Position numbers and translations under genes: made by a program. The notes beneath the pieces are model-generated. The model made no database searches. It worked only from the letters and a program-made list of their open reading frames with translations, and had not been told where the DNA came from. DNA of 64,000 bases from Hanstruepera neustonica (GTDB taxonomy: Bacteria > Bacteroidota > Bacteroidia > Flavobacteriales > Flavobacteriaceae), in assembly GCF_002895005.1 (NCBI RefSeq), contig NZ_POWF01000004.1, positions 173,605 through 237,604 on the forward strand, read 5' to 3'. Of this stretch, positions 7,312 to 16,953 are shown piece after piece. Each line of letters starts with the position of its first letter. Position 1 is the stretch's first letter.

Positions 7312-9981
7312 TTAAAATAAGGTTATTTGTCCTTTGTCATCCAATCCGGCAGGTGGCTCTTCGCTGTCATTTGATTCAGATTTAGTTGATGTTTCTGGTT
7401 TGGATTCCTCTGTAGTTTCATCTGAAACATCTGTTTCATCAACCACTTCAATCTCTTCCGCTGGCACTTCTTCTGGAGCCTCATAAGGTAATGGATCCAA
7501 TAAACTGACTTGATTGATTTTATCTTTTGTCAATTGATTACCTAATGCGCCAATACCTTTTATAGCTATAAACTCTTCTAAATTCACCTCCATATTGTCC
7601 TTGCGGTCCTTGCCACGCTCTTTAGTGAACTCAACTTCTGCCATAGGTCGCCAATCGGTTGAAACAATCTCGAGTTGCGAATTGGGATGATCTGAAATAA
7701 AGCTTTCTTCCTTACTTTCGTTTTCTACCAAGAAACGTTTTACAAAATAACGTTCCTTTTCGCCATCATAGTAAATGGCAGAAATAGGCTTTTTAGGAAT
7801 CCATTTTTCCATGACTATCATATCTTCATCAAAATGGGTTGTCACTTCTGGAATAATGGTTTTAACTAAACCAGACTGTCTGATAATTAAAATGCGGTCC
7901 TCACCTCTAAATTCACCAACCAGTTCCCCTCTACCATCTACATTCAAGCGTTGAACGGTATCATCAAACCAAATCTTTCTAGGTTTTAAGGTAGAAACGC
8001 CTTTTTCCTTTAATTCAATTTTCTTAACGGCATATTTAGTGACCAAATTACCTTTGGATGCTCGCCCTTTTATTAAGATTTCAGCAAAGTCAATATCCCA
8101 TTTCAATTTTTTAATACTACCAACCTGTCTTAAGAAAATAGTCACCACTTCGGCTTCTCCATTTGGATTGGCAGAAAAATACCATACCACTGAATTCTTA
8201 TTGCCATTGGTCAAGTCGTACTCACGGTCTCGTGTAATGGAAGTCACAGCAAAACGTTTCACATAGGTTGGACCACCTTTACCGTCACGATACATCATAT
8301 TGTAAATGGTACGTTTGTCTTTTTTCTTGAAAACGGCTACATGAATAATATCCTTACCAATGAAGGTTTTACTATCTACTTTGGTTACCATCATGATACC
8401 TTCTCTCGTAAATACAATGATATCATCAATATCACTACAATCACAGACGTATTCATCCTTACGAAGCGAAGTACCCACAAAGCCCTCTTCCCTATTGACA
8501 TAGAGCTTGGTGTTTCTAATAACCACTTTGGTAGCATCTACATCGTCAAAAGTGCGGATTTCGGTCTTACGTTCTTTGCCGGCACCATATTCTTTTTTAA
8601 GACGCTCAAAATAAGCAATAGCATAATCAATCAAATTGGCTAAATGATGTTTCACTTCCGCTATTTGATCTTCTAGAGCATCAATCTTTTGCTGGGCTTT
8701 ATCTATATCAAACTTTGAAATACGCTTGATTCGGATTTCTGTTAAACGCACAATATCCTCTTCGGTTATGGCACGTTTTAAATGTTTGATATGTGGCTGC
8801 AATCCTTTATCGATAGCTTGGATAACACCTTCCCAAGTTTCTTCTTCTTCAATATCTCGGTAAATTCTATTTTCAATGAAAATGCGCTCTAAAGATGCAA
8901 AATGCCATTGTTCTTCAAACTCACCTAATTTAATCTCCAGCTCACTCTTTAAAAGCTGAACGGTATTATCAGTGGAGCGACGCAGCATTTCGGAAACACC
9001 AATAAATAATGGTTTGTTGTCTTCAATCACACAGCCCAATGGTGAAATGGATGTTTCACAATTGGTAAATGCATACAAAGCATCAATAGTCTTATCAGGA
9101 GAAATACCAGACGGTAAATGCACCAAAATCTCTACATCGGCAGCCGTGTTGTCTTCAATTTTCTTGATTTTTATTTTGCCCTTATCATTTGCTTTTAGAA
9201 TCGAATCAATTAAAGACGACGTATTGGTAGCAAACGGAATTTCGGTAATGACTAATGTATTCTTATCGAGCTGTGAAATCTTGGCGCGAATGCGAACACG
9301 ACCACCACGCATACCATCTTTATAATCTGTAAAATCAGCAATACCCGCAGTTGGAAAATCGGGAACCAGTTTAAATCGCTTGCCTTGTAAATGCTTAACT
9401 GAAGCGTCAATTAGTTCAATGAAGTTGTGTGGTAATATTTTAGTTGATAAACCTACTGCAATACCCTCACCTCCTTGTGCAAGGAGCAATGGAAACATGA
9501 CAGGTAAATTTACGGGTTCTTTGCGTCTGCCGTCATAAGATGCTTGCCATTCGGTTATTTTCGGATTGTAAACAACGTCTAAAGCAAACTTGGATAGTCT
9601 GGCTTCAATATAACGCGAAGCAGCAGCACTATCACCTGTCAATATATTTCCCCAGTTACCTTGGGTATCAATCAGTAAATCTTTTTGGCCAATCTGAACC
9701 ATGGCATCGGCAATACTGGCATCACCATGTGGATGGTATTGCATGGTATGACCCACAATGTTTGCCACCTTGTTGTAACGACCATCATCCAAGTCTTTCA
9801 TAGAATGCATAATCCGGCGTTGGACGGGTTTAAATCCGTCTTCAATGGCAGGTACTGCACGTTCTAAAATAACATATGATGCATAATCTAGAAACCAATC
9901 TTTGTACATACCAGTAACTCTGGTAATGGTTTCGTTATTGTCTTCCTGTTCATTTAACAAATCGTCGTTCTCTTCGCTCAT
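7312..9981 (-). CDS. parC: DNA topoisomerase IV subunit A
   Basis: This is an 889-aa type IIA topoisomerase A subunit. The catalytic tyrosine is Tyr124 in AASRYIEARLS, preceded by the winged-helix region HPHGDASIADAMV. A coiled-coil region follows, and then beta-pinwheel repeats. No GyrA box (QRRGGxG) is present in the C-terminal domain, so topoisomerase IV rather than gyrase is the better call. The tail is acidic and Glu/Ser-rich. It is the last gene of the parE / 161-aa membrane protein / parC operon; its ATG shares one base with the preceding stop (TAATG), indicating coupled translation. Confidence 0.93.
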   Translation of the reverse strand: MSEENDDLLNEQEDNNETITRVTGMYKDWFLDYASYVILERAVPAIEDGFKPVQRRIMHSMKDLDDGRYNKVANIVGHTMQYHPHGDASIADAMVQIGQKDLLIDTQGNWGNILTGDSAAASRYIEARLSKFALDVVYNPKITEWQASYDGRRKEPVNLPVMFPLLLAQGGEGIAVGLSTKILPHNFIELIDASVKHLQGKRFKLVPDFPTAGIADFTDYKDGMRGGRVRIRAKISQLDKNTLVITEIPFATNTSSLIDSILKANDKGKIKIKKIEDNTAADVEILVHLPSGISPDKTIDALYAFTNCETSISPLGCVIEDNKPLFIGVSEMLRRSTDNTVQLLKSELEIKLGEFEEQWHFASLERIFIENRIYRDIEEEETWEGVIQAIDKGLQPHIKHLKRAITEEDIVRLTEIRIKRISKFDIDKAQQKIDALEDQIAEVKHHLANLIDYAIAYFERLKKEYGAGKERKTEIRTFDDVDATKVVIRNTKLYVNREEGFVGTSLRKDEYVCDCSDIDDIIVFTREGIMMVTKVDSKTFIGKDIIHVAVFKKKDKRTIYNMMYRDGKGGPTYVKRFAVTSITRDREYDLTNGNKNSVVWYFSANPNGEAEVVTIFLRQVGSIKKLKWDIDFAEILIKGRASKGNLVTKYAVKKIELKEKGVSTLKPRKIWFDDTVQRLNVDGRGELVGEFRGEDRILIIRQSGLVKTIIPEVTTHFDEDMIVMEKWIPKKPISAIYYDGEKERYFVKRFLVENESKEESFISDHPNSQLEIVSTDWRPMAEVEFTKERGKDRKDNMEVNLEEFIAIKGIGALGNQLTKDKINQVSLLDPLPYEAPEEVPAEEIEVVDETDVSDETTEESKPETSTKSESNDSEEPPAGLDDKGQITLF

Positions 9982-10466
9982 TAACTATTTGCTCTTTTAT
10001 TTAATTTAACCATTTTGCTCAATGACTGCTTCATGTATTTACGCTTTTTCTTTGCCACCAAAGTGATGTTAAAGCGGTATCTCTTTATAGTTTCATGACC
10101 TTCCCATTTAATCAATAGTACCAACTCCTTATAGATGAAAAAGTTGTACATCTTAAAGCCAACTAACTCTGTTTTATCACATTCCAACTTATGCTCACGA
10201 TAGTTGAATCGTTCTGATAACAATAAGCCTTTGTTGATGACAATCAATTTGGCACCATCACTATCATACTCAAAATATTTGGCAACCCGATGTACTATAA
10301 AAAATAACACGCCAAAAATACCAACAACTACCAAGAAGAGAATTAGTGGATTAACCTCCATTCCCGTGATGGCATTGAATACAAATATGGATGTGATAGC
10401 CAAGACTATCATAATAAAATATACGCCAATAATAACGCCTTTTACTTTTTCGTTATTGGTTCTCAT
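9981..10466 (-). CDS. small membrane protein encoded between parE and parC
   Basis: This 161-aa protein has two adjacent hydrophobic helices near the N-terminus ([20 protein letters not shown], about residues 10-30, and [19 protein letters not shown], about 41-60). A basic cytosolic domain rich in Lys/Arg follows ([20 protein letters not shown] near the end). I recognise no catalytic motif. It overlaps parE by 4 bp (ATGA) and parC by 1 bp (TAATG), so all three are probably translated as a unit. It may help tie topoisomerase IV to the membrane, but that is a guess from position only. Confidence 0.75.
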   Translation of the reverse strand: MRTNNEKVKGVIIGVYFIMIVLAITSIFVFNAITGMEVNPLILFLVVVGIFGVLFFIVHRVAKYFEYDSDGAKLIVINKGLLLSERFNYREHKLECDKTELVGFKMYNFFIYKELVLLIKWEGHETIKRYRFNITLVAKKKRKYMKQSLSKMVKLNKRANS

Positions 10467-12322
10467 GAAGCTTCGTCTACTAAATCCAGTTCAACTTTGA
10501 GGTTATTGATAATAAACTCTTGCCTGTCAGGCGTATTCTTACCCATGTAGAATTCCAAAAGCTCTTCAATAGACATATCATCATCCAACATCACAGGATC
10601 CAAGCGAATATCCTCGCCTATAAAATGCTTAAACTCATCGGGTGATATTTCACCCAATCCTTTAAATCGGGTGATTTCTGGTTTGGGTTTTAACTCTTCT
10701 ATGGCATTGATACGCTCTTCATCCGAATAGCAGTAAATGGTTTTCTTTTTGTTTCGAACCCTGAATAAAGGCGTTTGCAAAATATACAAATGGCCTTCTT
10801 TTATGAGTTCTGGGAAAAATTGCAAGAAGAAGGTAATCAAAAGCAAACGAATGTGCATACCATCTACATCAGCATCTGTGGCGATTACCACATTGTTGTA
10901 GCGTAAATCTTCTAACGATTCCTCAATGTTTAATGCGGCCTGCAATAAATTGAACTCTTCATTTTCATACACAATTTTCTTGCTCAACCCGTAACAGTTT
11001 AAAGGCTTTCCTTTTAAACTAAATACCGCTTGTGTGTTCACATCACGAGACTTGGTGATACTACCAGAAGCCGAATCACCCTCGGTGATGAACAAGGTCG
11101 TTTCCAGATTGCGCTCGTTTTTGGTATCACCAAAATGTACCCGACAATCACGTAATTTTTTATTGTGAAGACTTGCCTTCTTGGCCCTGTCTTTTGCTAG
11201 CTTTCTAATACCTGATAACTCTTTACGCTCCCGTTCTGCCTGTAATATTTTTCGCTGAATCTTTTCAGCAGCATCTGGGTTTTTGTGTAGATAGTTATCG
11301 AGGTGTGTTTTTAAAAAATCATTCACATAAGTCCGTACGGTTGGCAAATCGCCACCCATGTCGGTGGAGCCTAACTTGGTTTTAGTCTGACTTTCAAAAA
11401 CGGGTTCCATGACTTTAATGGAAACGGCTGCAACCACAGATTTACGAACATCAGATGCATCGTAATTCTTTCCGTAGAATTCTCGTATGGTTTTTACTAA
11501 AGCTTCACGAAAAGCAGCTAAATGCGTACCGCCTTGTGTGGTATTCTGACCGTTTACAAAGGAATGATACTCTTCAGAATACTGTGTTTTACTATGCGTA
11601 ATGGCCACTTCAATATCATCTCCTTTTAAGTGAATAATCGGATACAGCAAATCAGAATCCTTGATGTTTTCACTCAATAAATCTTTTAGGCCGTTTTCAC
11701 TGTAATACTTTTCACCATTGAACACGATGGTCAAACCCGGATTCAAATACACATAGTTCTTGAGCATTTTAACGACATACTCATTACGGTATTTGTAATT
11801 TTTAAAGATGGTATCGTCTGGTACGAAAGACACCTTGGTTCCCTTTCTACGTGAGGTATCATCCAACAACTCTTCATTGGTGAGGTTTCCTTGTTCAAAT
11901 TCGGCTGAAGCTGATTTGTTGTCTCTTGTCGATTCTACTCGGAAATAACTAGATAAGGCATTCACCGCTTTGGTACCAACACCATTAAGTCCAACCGACT
12001 TTTTAAAAGCCTTACTGTCGTACTTACCACCGGTGTTCATTTTAGACACCACATCTACCACTTTTCCCAAAGGAATACCACGACCATAATCGCGAACGGT
12101 GACTTTGTTGCCATGTACCGAAATCTCAATGGTCTTCCCTGCTCCCATCACGTATTCGTCAATGGAGTTATCCAGAACCTCTTTTAGAAGTATGTAAATA
12201 CCATCATCGGCCGAAGAACCATCACCCAGTTTCCCGATGTACATACCGGGACGCATGCGGATGTGTTCCTTCCAGTCGAGTGAGCGTATATTTTCTTCAG
12301 TATATTTGGTTTCTTGGGCCAT
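10463..12322 (-). CDS. parE: DNA topoisomerase IV subunit B
   Basis: This 619-aa ATPase subunit of topoisomerase IV decatenates chromosomes together with ParC. The GHKL ATP site is visible as [10 protein letters not shown] and DYGRGIPLG, followed by [19 protein letters not shown]. The TOPRIM domain has [11 protein letters not shown] and [13 protein letters not shown]. Length is typical of ParE (about 620-640). It is the first gene of a three-gene operon with coupled downstream frames. No clear TAnnTTTG box was found just upstream. Confidence 0.94.
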   Translation of the reverse strand: MAQETKYTEENIRSLDWKEHIRMRPGMYIGKLGDGSSADDGIYILLKEVLDNSIDEYVMGAGKTIEISVHGNKVTVRDYGRGIPLGKVVDVVSKMNTGGKYDSKAFKKSVGLNGVGTKAVNALSSYFRVESTRDNKSASAEFEQGNLTNEELLDDTSRRKGTKVSFVPDDTIFKNYKYRNEYVVKMLKNYVYLNPGLTIVFNGEKYYSENGLKDLLSENIKDSDLLYPIIHLKGDDIEVAITHSKTQYSEEYHSFVNGQNTTQGGTHLAAFREALVKTIREFYGKNYDASDVRKSVVAAVSIKVMEPVFESQTKTKLGSTDMGGDLPTVRTYVNDFLKTHLDNYLHKNPDAAEKIQRKILQAERERKELSGIRKLAKDRAKKASLHNKKLRDCRVHFGDTKNERNLETTLFITEGDSASGSITKSRDVNTQAVFSLKGKPLNCYGLSKKIVYENEEFNLLQAALNIEESLEDLRYNNVVIATDADVDGMHIRLLLITFFLQFFPELIKEGHLYILQTPLFRVRNKKKTIYCYSDEERINAIEELKPKPEITRFKGLGEISPDEFKHFIGEDIRLDPVMLDDDMSIEELLEFYMGKNTPDRQEFIINNLKVELDLVDEAS

Positions 12323-12402
12323 TGTGATGCGGATTTTTTTGAGACGTTGCTAATATACATTTTCACATTAAAAAATGAAACCGCAATACCGTAAAGTAAT
12401 TA

Positions 12403-12441
12403 ACAAAAAAAAGCCAATATTGTTGAGAACATTGGCTTTTT
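12403..12441 (-). terminator. intrinsic terminator of ychF
   Basis: Stem AAGCCAAT (12411-12418) pairs with ATTGGCTT (12431-12438). Read on the minus strand it is followed by a T-run (A-run at 12405-12412 on the + strand). It lies just downstream of the ychF stop and before parE. Confidence 0.75.
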
Positions 12442-12461
12442 GAGTCGTATTTTTTTGATTG

Positions 12462-13556
12462 TTACACGTTAAACAGAAAATGCATGACATCGCCATCTTT
12501 TACGATGTAATTTTTTCCTTCTACACGCATTTTACCAGCTTCTTTTACTTTGCTTTCGCTACCGTATTGCACGTAATCATTATAGGCAATAACTTCGGCA
12601 CGGATAAAGCCTTTTTCAAAATCGGAGTGGATAACACCTGCAGCTTGTGGTGCCGTGGCTCCCACATCAACCGTCCAAGCACGAACTTCCTTCACACCTG
12701 CCGTAAAATAGGTTTGCTGATTCAATAGTTTATAGGCACCACGAATCAGTTTGGCTGAACCTGGTTCATCTAATCCAATATCCGCCAAAAACATCTGGCG
12801 CTCTTCGTAGTCGTCCAATTCATTAATATCGGCTTCGGTACCAACGGCCAACACCAATACTTCGGCTTGTTCGTCCTTAACGGCTTCGCGAACGGTTTCT
12901 ACATAGCTGTTGCCAGACACTGCCGAACCTTCATCTACATTACACACATACATAACGGGCTTATCGGTAATGAACTGTGCTGGTTTTACAAAGTCTCTAT
13001 CATCATCTTCTGAAAACTCCAACGAACGAACCGATTTCCCAGCTTCTAAACCGGCTTTTATTTGTAACAACAACGCTTCTTCCTTCTGGGCATCTTTATT
13101 ACCTGTTTTGGCAGCGCGTTTTACCTTGTCTAATTTCTTGTCTACGGTTTCCAAATCCTTTAACTGGAGTTCCATGTCAATGGTTTCCTTGTCGCGTATG
13201 GGGTTTACGCTACCATCTACATGCACAATATTGTCGTTATCAAAGCAACGCAACACATGTAGAATGGCATCGGTTTCGCGGATGTTTGCCAAGAACTGAT
13301 TGCCTAGCCCCTCGCCTTTACTGGCACCTTTTACCAAACCGGCAATATCAACAATCTCTACGGTTGCAGGGATTACACGCTCTGGTTTGACCAGTTCTTC
13401 CAGTTTTTGAAGTCTGGGGTCTGGCACGTTTACCACCCCAATATTGGGCTCAATGGTACAAAACGGAAAGTTGGCACTTTGCGCTTTAGCATTGCTTAAA
13501 CAATTGAACAATGTGGACTTTCCCACGTTTGGTAACCCGACAATACCTGCTTTCAT
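12462..13556 (-). CDS. ychF: redox-regulated ATPase YchF (Obg-like GTPase/ATPase)
   Basis: This 364-aa P-loop protein of the Obg family prefers ATP. The G1 motif is GLPNVGKSTLFN (residues about 6-17), followed by NFPFCTIEPNIG, then DIAGLVKGASKGEGLGNQFL around G3, and a C-terminal TGS domain ending KDGDVMHFLFNV. Length and motifs are standard for the family. Family members bind ribosomes and modulate stress responses. It is monocistronic between its own terminator (12403-12441) and a palindrome-rich leader (13563-13622) that begins only 7 bp before the ATG. Confidence 0.95.
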   Translation of the reverse strand: MKAGIVGLPNVGKSTLFNCLSNAKAQSANFPFCTIEPNIGVVNVPDPRLQKLEELVKPERVIPATVEIVDIAGLVKGASKGEGLGNQFLANIRETDAILHVLRCFDNDNIVHVDGSVNPIRDKETIDMELQLKDLETVDKKLDKVKRAAKTGNKDAQKEEALLLQIKAGLEAGKSVRSLEFSEDDDRDFVKPAQFITDKPVMYVCNVDEGSAVSGNSYVETVREAVKDEQAEVLVLAVGTEADINELDDYEERQMFLADIGLDEPGSAKLIRGAYKLLNQQTYFTAGVKEVRAWTVDVGATAPQAAGVIHSDFEKGFIRAEVIAYNDYVQYGSESKVKEAGKMRVEGKNYIVKDGDVMHFLFNV

Positions 13557-13562
13557 ATCTAT

Positions 13563-13622
13563 TTCCCGTGAAAACGGGAATCTTTTTAATTAAACATCAT
13601 TTCCCGATAAATAACGGGAATT
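13563..13622. repeat. two related palindromes with TTCCCG/CGGGAA arms
   Basis: The first copy is TTCCCGT-GAAA-ACGGGAA (13563-13580). The second is TTCCCG-ATAAATAA-CGGGAA (13601-13620). Both are preceded by AT-rich sequence containing 'cat' or 'tat'. They lie in the presumed ychF leader and resemble short dispersed hairpin repeats of flavobacteria. Confidence 0.7.
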
Positions 13623-13626
13623 TTTA

Positions 13627-13656
13627 GAGACCTTTCGACTACCGCTCAAGGTGACA
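13627..13656. repeat. partial REP-like repeat (GAGACCTTTCGACT type)
   Basis: GAGACCTTTCGACT-ACCGCTCAAGGTGACA resembles one arm of the repeats at 17741-17763, 19323-19348 and 19684-19709 (CTCGACTCCGCTCGA-type core ending in TGACA). It is a degraded copy without a visible partner arm. Confidence 0.6.
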
Positions 13657-13871
13657 AGTAAACGACTATATCATGCGTTTAACAGGGTGCAAATATAATT
13701 ATAGTTACCGTTAGTGGAAACAAAAAGTTTAGTTTTTAAGTGAAGACCGAAGAATGATGACGGATGACGGGAAACTGTTGATTTGGTTATTTTGAAATGT
13801 GTAAATTATTACTTGATTTTTTTTTAATTATATTTAATGTTAATTATCTAACCACCATTAATATTAAAAAC

Positions 13872-14720
13872 ATGAGCTACTTGAAAACATTACAAACGAA
13901 ACCTTTACTGCTGACCCTAGTTTTATTTTTATCATTTGGATTTATGATTGAAGTAAATGCCCAAGACAAGGTAATCATGCTAAACGGCGAAGAAAAAATT
14001 GGTAAAATTTTAGGTCTAGACGATAGCACCATAAAATTTGTTCATAGTGGAGAAGATTTAGAATATACATTAAAGAAATCAGAGATTGAAAAAATAATCT
14101 TTTCTAGCGGCAGAACAGAGGTTGTTAATCAAAAGGTAGCACCAGTAGACCCTTTAAAGACAGCGGCAGATAAACGTAACAAAATTGCCGTGATGCCATT
14201 TACTGTAAACACCAATGATGCTGACGTGGATCCAACCAGTATGGGTAAACAAATGCAAAATGATTGTGTATTTATTTTAAGAGATGTAAAGGCTGGAATG
14301 TATACCATTCAAGACCCAATGACTACAGATGCGTTATTAAGTCAGCATGGCATTTCACTAGATCAAGTAAGAACTATTCCTCCTGCTGATATGGCAAACA
14401 TGCTTGGTGTGGAATATGTGCTTTATGGCACTTGTGATTTACAAAATAAAGGCGCACATTCTTATGGAAGTAGTGTTAACTCTTACAATGAAAAGCAAAA
14501 ACGTGATAATAGAGATAAAAAAACAAAAGGGACCGAGGTGACTTCAACCAGTTCCACCACTACTATAGAATATGATACACATATTACCTTAAGTGTCTTT
14601 AATGACCAAGGTAGTAACGTGTATTCAGAAAAAAGAAACCCTTTTGGAAGTGGCACTGATGCTTACTCTGTAGGAGTGAAATATTTATTGAAGCGCAGTC
14701 CGTTTGGAACAAAGCATTAA
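13872..14720 (+). CDS. secreted protein with CsgG/TolB-N-like fold
   Basis: This is a 282-aa exported protein. I chose the ATG at 13872 (MSYLKTLQTKPLLLTL), which gives a clean signal peptide cut after VNA|QD; upstream in-frame ATGs add a poor N-terminus. After the signal comes a short beta-rich domain (DKVIMLNGEEKIGKILGLD), common in Bacteroidota exported proteins. A domain beginning KIAVMPFTVNTND and continuing MLGVEYVLYGTCDL follows, the pattern of CsgG/LpoB/TolB-N-type 'find the old lipoprotein' domains. Function is unknown. It stands alone between two repeat-rich spacers and is the only + strand gene in this island. Confidence 0.7.
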   Translation: MSYLKTLQTKPLLLTLVLFLSFGFMIEVNAQDKVIMLNGEEKIGKILGLDDSTIKFVHSGEDLEYTLKKSEIEKIIFSSGRTEVVNQKVAPVDPLKTAADKRNKIAVMPFTVNTNDADVDPTSMGKQMQNDCVFILRDVKAGMYTIQDPMTTDALLSQHGISLDQVRTIPPADMANMLGVEYVLYGTCDLQNKGAHSYGSSVNSYNEKQKRDNRDKKTKGTEVTSTSSTTTIEYDTHITLSVFNDQGSNVYSEKRNPFGSGTDAYSVGVKYLLKRSPFGTKH

Positions 14721-14906
14721 CTGAATCATTTAATCACGTAAAGCATTTTGGGTGCGTCAATGTGGCGCTTCAGATATCAGACAGATGACGGGTGATTTAT
14801 TGATTTGTTTATTTGTTGAAGACGGGAGACAGTTTGTTTACTTATCGAGTTAGAGATTGCTTCATTACATTCGCAATGACGTTTTAGAGCAGATGCTGAA
14901 ATTGAA
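14721..14906. other. spacer with decayed dispersed repeats
   Basis: It contains ATGACGGGTGATTTATTG followed by ATTTGTTTATTTGTTGA, similar to 13760-13797, and then GAGATTGCTTCATTACATTC plus GCAATGACG (14849-14881), another widespread flavobacterial repeat type. No gene is supported. Confidence 0.5.
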
Positions 14907-16043
14907 TTAATTTTTGTTTGCCTGTTTTAGAATAAAATCTTTCATCAGTATCAAGACTTCTGGTGCAATGGTTACTTCTATATGTTCCGATTCCTCGGGT
15001 AATCCTGTTTTTGCTGGTTGTAGATTGTGGTTGATATTGGGAATGAGTTTAGAGGTAACCTGGGTATTTCCGGCATCTTTTAGAATTTGGTCTATGGCAG
15101 CCACATTAGGAGCGCCAGGAACATTTAGGTCTAGGCTACCGCCAATTGATAGTACTGGGCATGTAACTTGCTTTAGGTAATCTTCTGGCGTTGGTCCTTC
15201 CCAAAACTTTTTAAATGATGGCCTGCCGTAATATTCAATGTATTCAATCATTATTTCTTCGTCTAGGTTCTCCCCTTCCAGTCCGTTTAACCACGAGAGA
15301 TCCTTACGGTTTCGGTAGGCCACATTATAAATGGAATCATCTAGGGCTTGTCCTAATTCCATATTCAAGGCCAAAGAAATTAACGTATCATTTACTTTAG
15401 CTTCCCGAATTATTTGCTTTTCGGAATATCCTCTTGCCTTTGCTATACTGCTAGAATACAAGCTATCAGCAACTGGATAGGGTAATCCTACTGCTGCAAG
15501 AAGAATTAGATAATCCAACTTGTATTTAGAAGCCATGATTGGTACTACGGACCCTCCCTCACTATGTCCTGCAGGTCCAATAATATTAAAATCAATGTCC
15601 TTCCTATTTTTTAGGTACTGGATTGCACTCCATCCGTCCGAAGCAAAATCATCATAAGTAGCTTCATCAAAATTGCCTCCAGACTCTGCGGAACCACGTT
15701 TATCATAGCGCAATACAGCAATGCCATGTCTACCAAAATAATCGGCCATGGCCAGAAATGATTTATGTCCGTAGGTAGTATTATCACGATCATGCCTTCC
15801 ATATCCATGAATGAGCACAACAGCTGGATAAGATTTGGATTTGGTGTCTGGATATGTTAGTGTGCCTTTTAGTATGATACTATCTTCAACATTTTTAAAT
15901 TCAATGTCTTCACTTTTATAGGGAATTGGTGACTTTAGCGGTGTATTTCGATAATAGGTGGCTGTATCAGGTATATCTTTTTTTGATTTATCGATACAAC
16001 TTCCTAATAGCATTAAAGCCATTAGAAATAGTATATTTTTCAT
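14907..16043 (-). CDS. alpha/beta hydrolase lipoprotein
   Basis: This 378-aa predicted lipoprotein starts MKNILFLMALMLLGSCID (lipobox LLGSC), which is why I start it at ATG 16043 rather than the upstream in-frame ATG at 16073. The oxyanion-region motif is HGYGRHDRDNTT; the nucleophile elbow is GHSEGGS with Ser161. The acid is likely Asp in GGSLDLNVP and the base His in NINHNL. It belongs with dienelactone-hydrolase/COG1073-type esterases or exopeptidases; the substrate is unknown. It is followed on the minus strand by a 186-bp spacer with decayed repeats. Confidence 0.8.
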   Translation of the reverse strand: MKNILFLMALMLLGSCIDKSKKDIPDTATYYRNTPLKSPIPYKSEDIEFKNVEDSIILKGTLTYPDTKSKSYPAVVLIHGYGRHDRDNTTYGHKSFLAMADYFGRHGIAVLRYDKRGSAESGGNFDEATYDDFASDGWSAIQYLKNRKDIDFNIIGPAGHSEGGSVVPIMASKYKLDYLILLAAVGLPYPVADSLYSSSIAKARGYSEKQIIREAKVNDTLISLALNMELGQALDDSIYNVAYRNRKDLSWLNGLEGENLDEEIMIEYIEYYGRPSFKKFWEGPTPEDYLKQVTCPVLSIGGSLDLNVPGAPNVAAIDQILKDAGNTQVTSKLIPNINHNLQPAKTGLPEESEHIEVTIAPEVLILMKDFILKQANKN

Positions 16044-16149
16044 AGAGTATTGTTTTAGATGTATTGCATACACACCATATTGTTTATACCTCTAAAGTTA
16101 GTTAAAATATTGGAACCCAGTCTGATTTAGTGATTAAGGCAAGTGTTAG

Positions 16150-16926
16150 TTAATTTTGGTTAACATTCAGTTCTTTGTCGATTGACTTTATTAAATCATT
16201 AATCTTTTCTCTAATGTCATTCTGGCGTGCTTCTACATCCCAATAAAATTGGTTTTTAAGACTACGCAGAAAATACATAAACTCTTTATCGGTTTTAAGT
16301 TCATCATAGTTATTAGGGATCATTTCTAGCTTTAAATCGTCAAAATTTTTGGTAGTTCGATATTTTTCATAGTTTCCATTCCACAATGCATTGAATCGTG
16401 TATTAAAGATGGTTGAGTTCGCATCTTCAATTCTTTTAACGTAGATTCTGGTTGACTCGTCCAATACATTGCTGGACCAAGAATAATAGCTGATTAGTTT
16501 ATCTCTCAATTCATCATTGGAAATGAGGTTTAAGTCGTTTGATTTTAAGGCTTCAAATACTTCTGTATTTATTTTAGGCGTCCAGGTTTGTGTAATTCTT
16601 CCAAAATGGTATTTCAAGGAATCTTGATAGGGTAAATCTTGTTCAATATGATTTATCAAAAAAGAAATGGATTCTTTAGTAAGCGCGTATTTATCAAACC
16701 TAAAATTATTAAAATCCATATCTGCCATTAGGCTCTGCTTGAAGTTTTTTAGAAACTTGACTTCTTCTACTTTTAGTTTTTCCTTTTCATTCCAATTATT
16801 AATCTGAAGTGCAATTAAAATCCCTATAACCACTAAAATGATTTCGCCAATGGCATATTTTAGGTACTTGCCTGTTTTGTTTTCTGAAAGTAAGTTTTGT
16901 CTAATATGTCTAAAGAATTTTATCAT
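16150..16926 (-). CDS. DUF6090-like membrane protein, array copy 1
   Basis: This 258-aa protein is the last in transcription order of nine paralogues. It has a basic N-terminus MIKFFRHIRQNLLSENKTG, one membrane helix at about residues 25-45 (IGEIILVVIGILIALQINNW), and a mostly helical domain expected outside the cytoplasm. The family's mid-protein motif is visible at about 123-148: FEALKSNDLNLISNDELRD. It ends DKELNVNQN, like copy 3. The function of the family is unknown. It follows copy 2 by 27 bp with a leader containing AACCACTAACCATG, related to the AACCAACC leaders of other copies. Confidence 0.85.
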   Translation of the reverse strand: MIKFFRHIRQNLLSENKTGKYLKYAIGEIILVVIGILIALQINNWNEKEKLKVEEVKFLKNFKQSLMADMDFNNFRFDKYALTKESISFLINHIEQDLPYQDSLKYHFGRITQTWTPKINTEVFEALKSNDLNLISNDELRDKLISYYSWSSNVLDESTRIYVKRIEDANSTIFNTRFNALWNGNYEKYRTTKNFDDLKLEMIPNNYDELKTDKEFMYFLRSLKNQFYWDVEARQNDIREKINDLIKSIDKELNVNQN

Positions 16927-16953
16927 GGTTAGTGGTTGTGCTTTCGTTATTTT

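Larger units (their letters stand above)
13557..13871. other. 315-bp intergenic region with palindromic and REP-like repeats
   Basis: It holds two related TTCCCG hairpins (13563-13622), a partial REP-like sequence (13627-13656), and a decayed stretch at 13741-13796 (ATGACGGG followed by TTGATTTGGTTATTTTG) that resembles 14782-14820 beyond the next gene. No additional gene is supported. Confidence 0.6.

Noticed and set aside
8039..9867. Several + strand open frames of 60-117 codons opposite parC
   Set aside because: They lie wholly inside the well-supported parC coding strand, have no family resemblance and no promoter; antisense shadows.
12910..13390. Two + strand frames opposite ychF (129 and 137 codons)
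   Set aside because: Ser/Leu-rich antisense translations of a conserved gene; no start signals.
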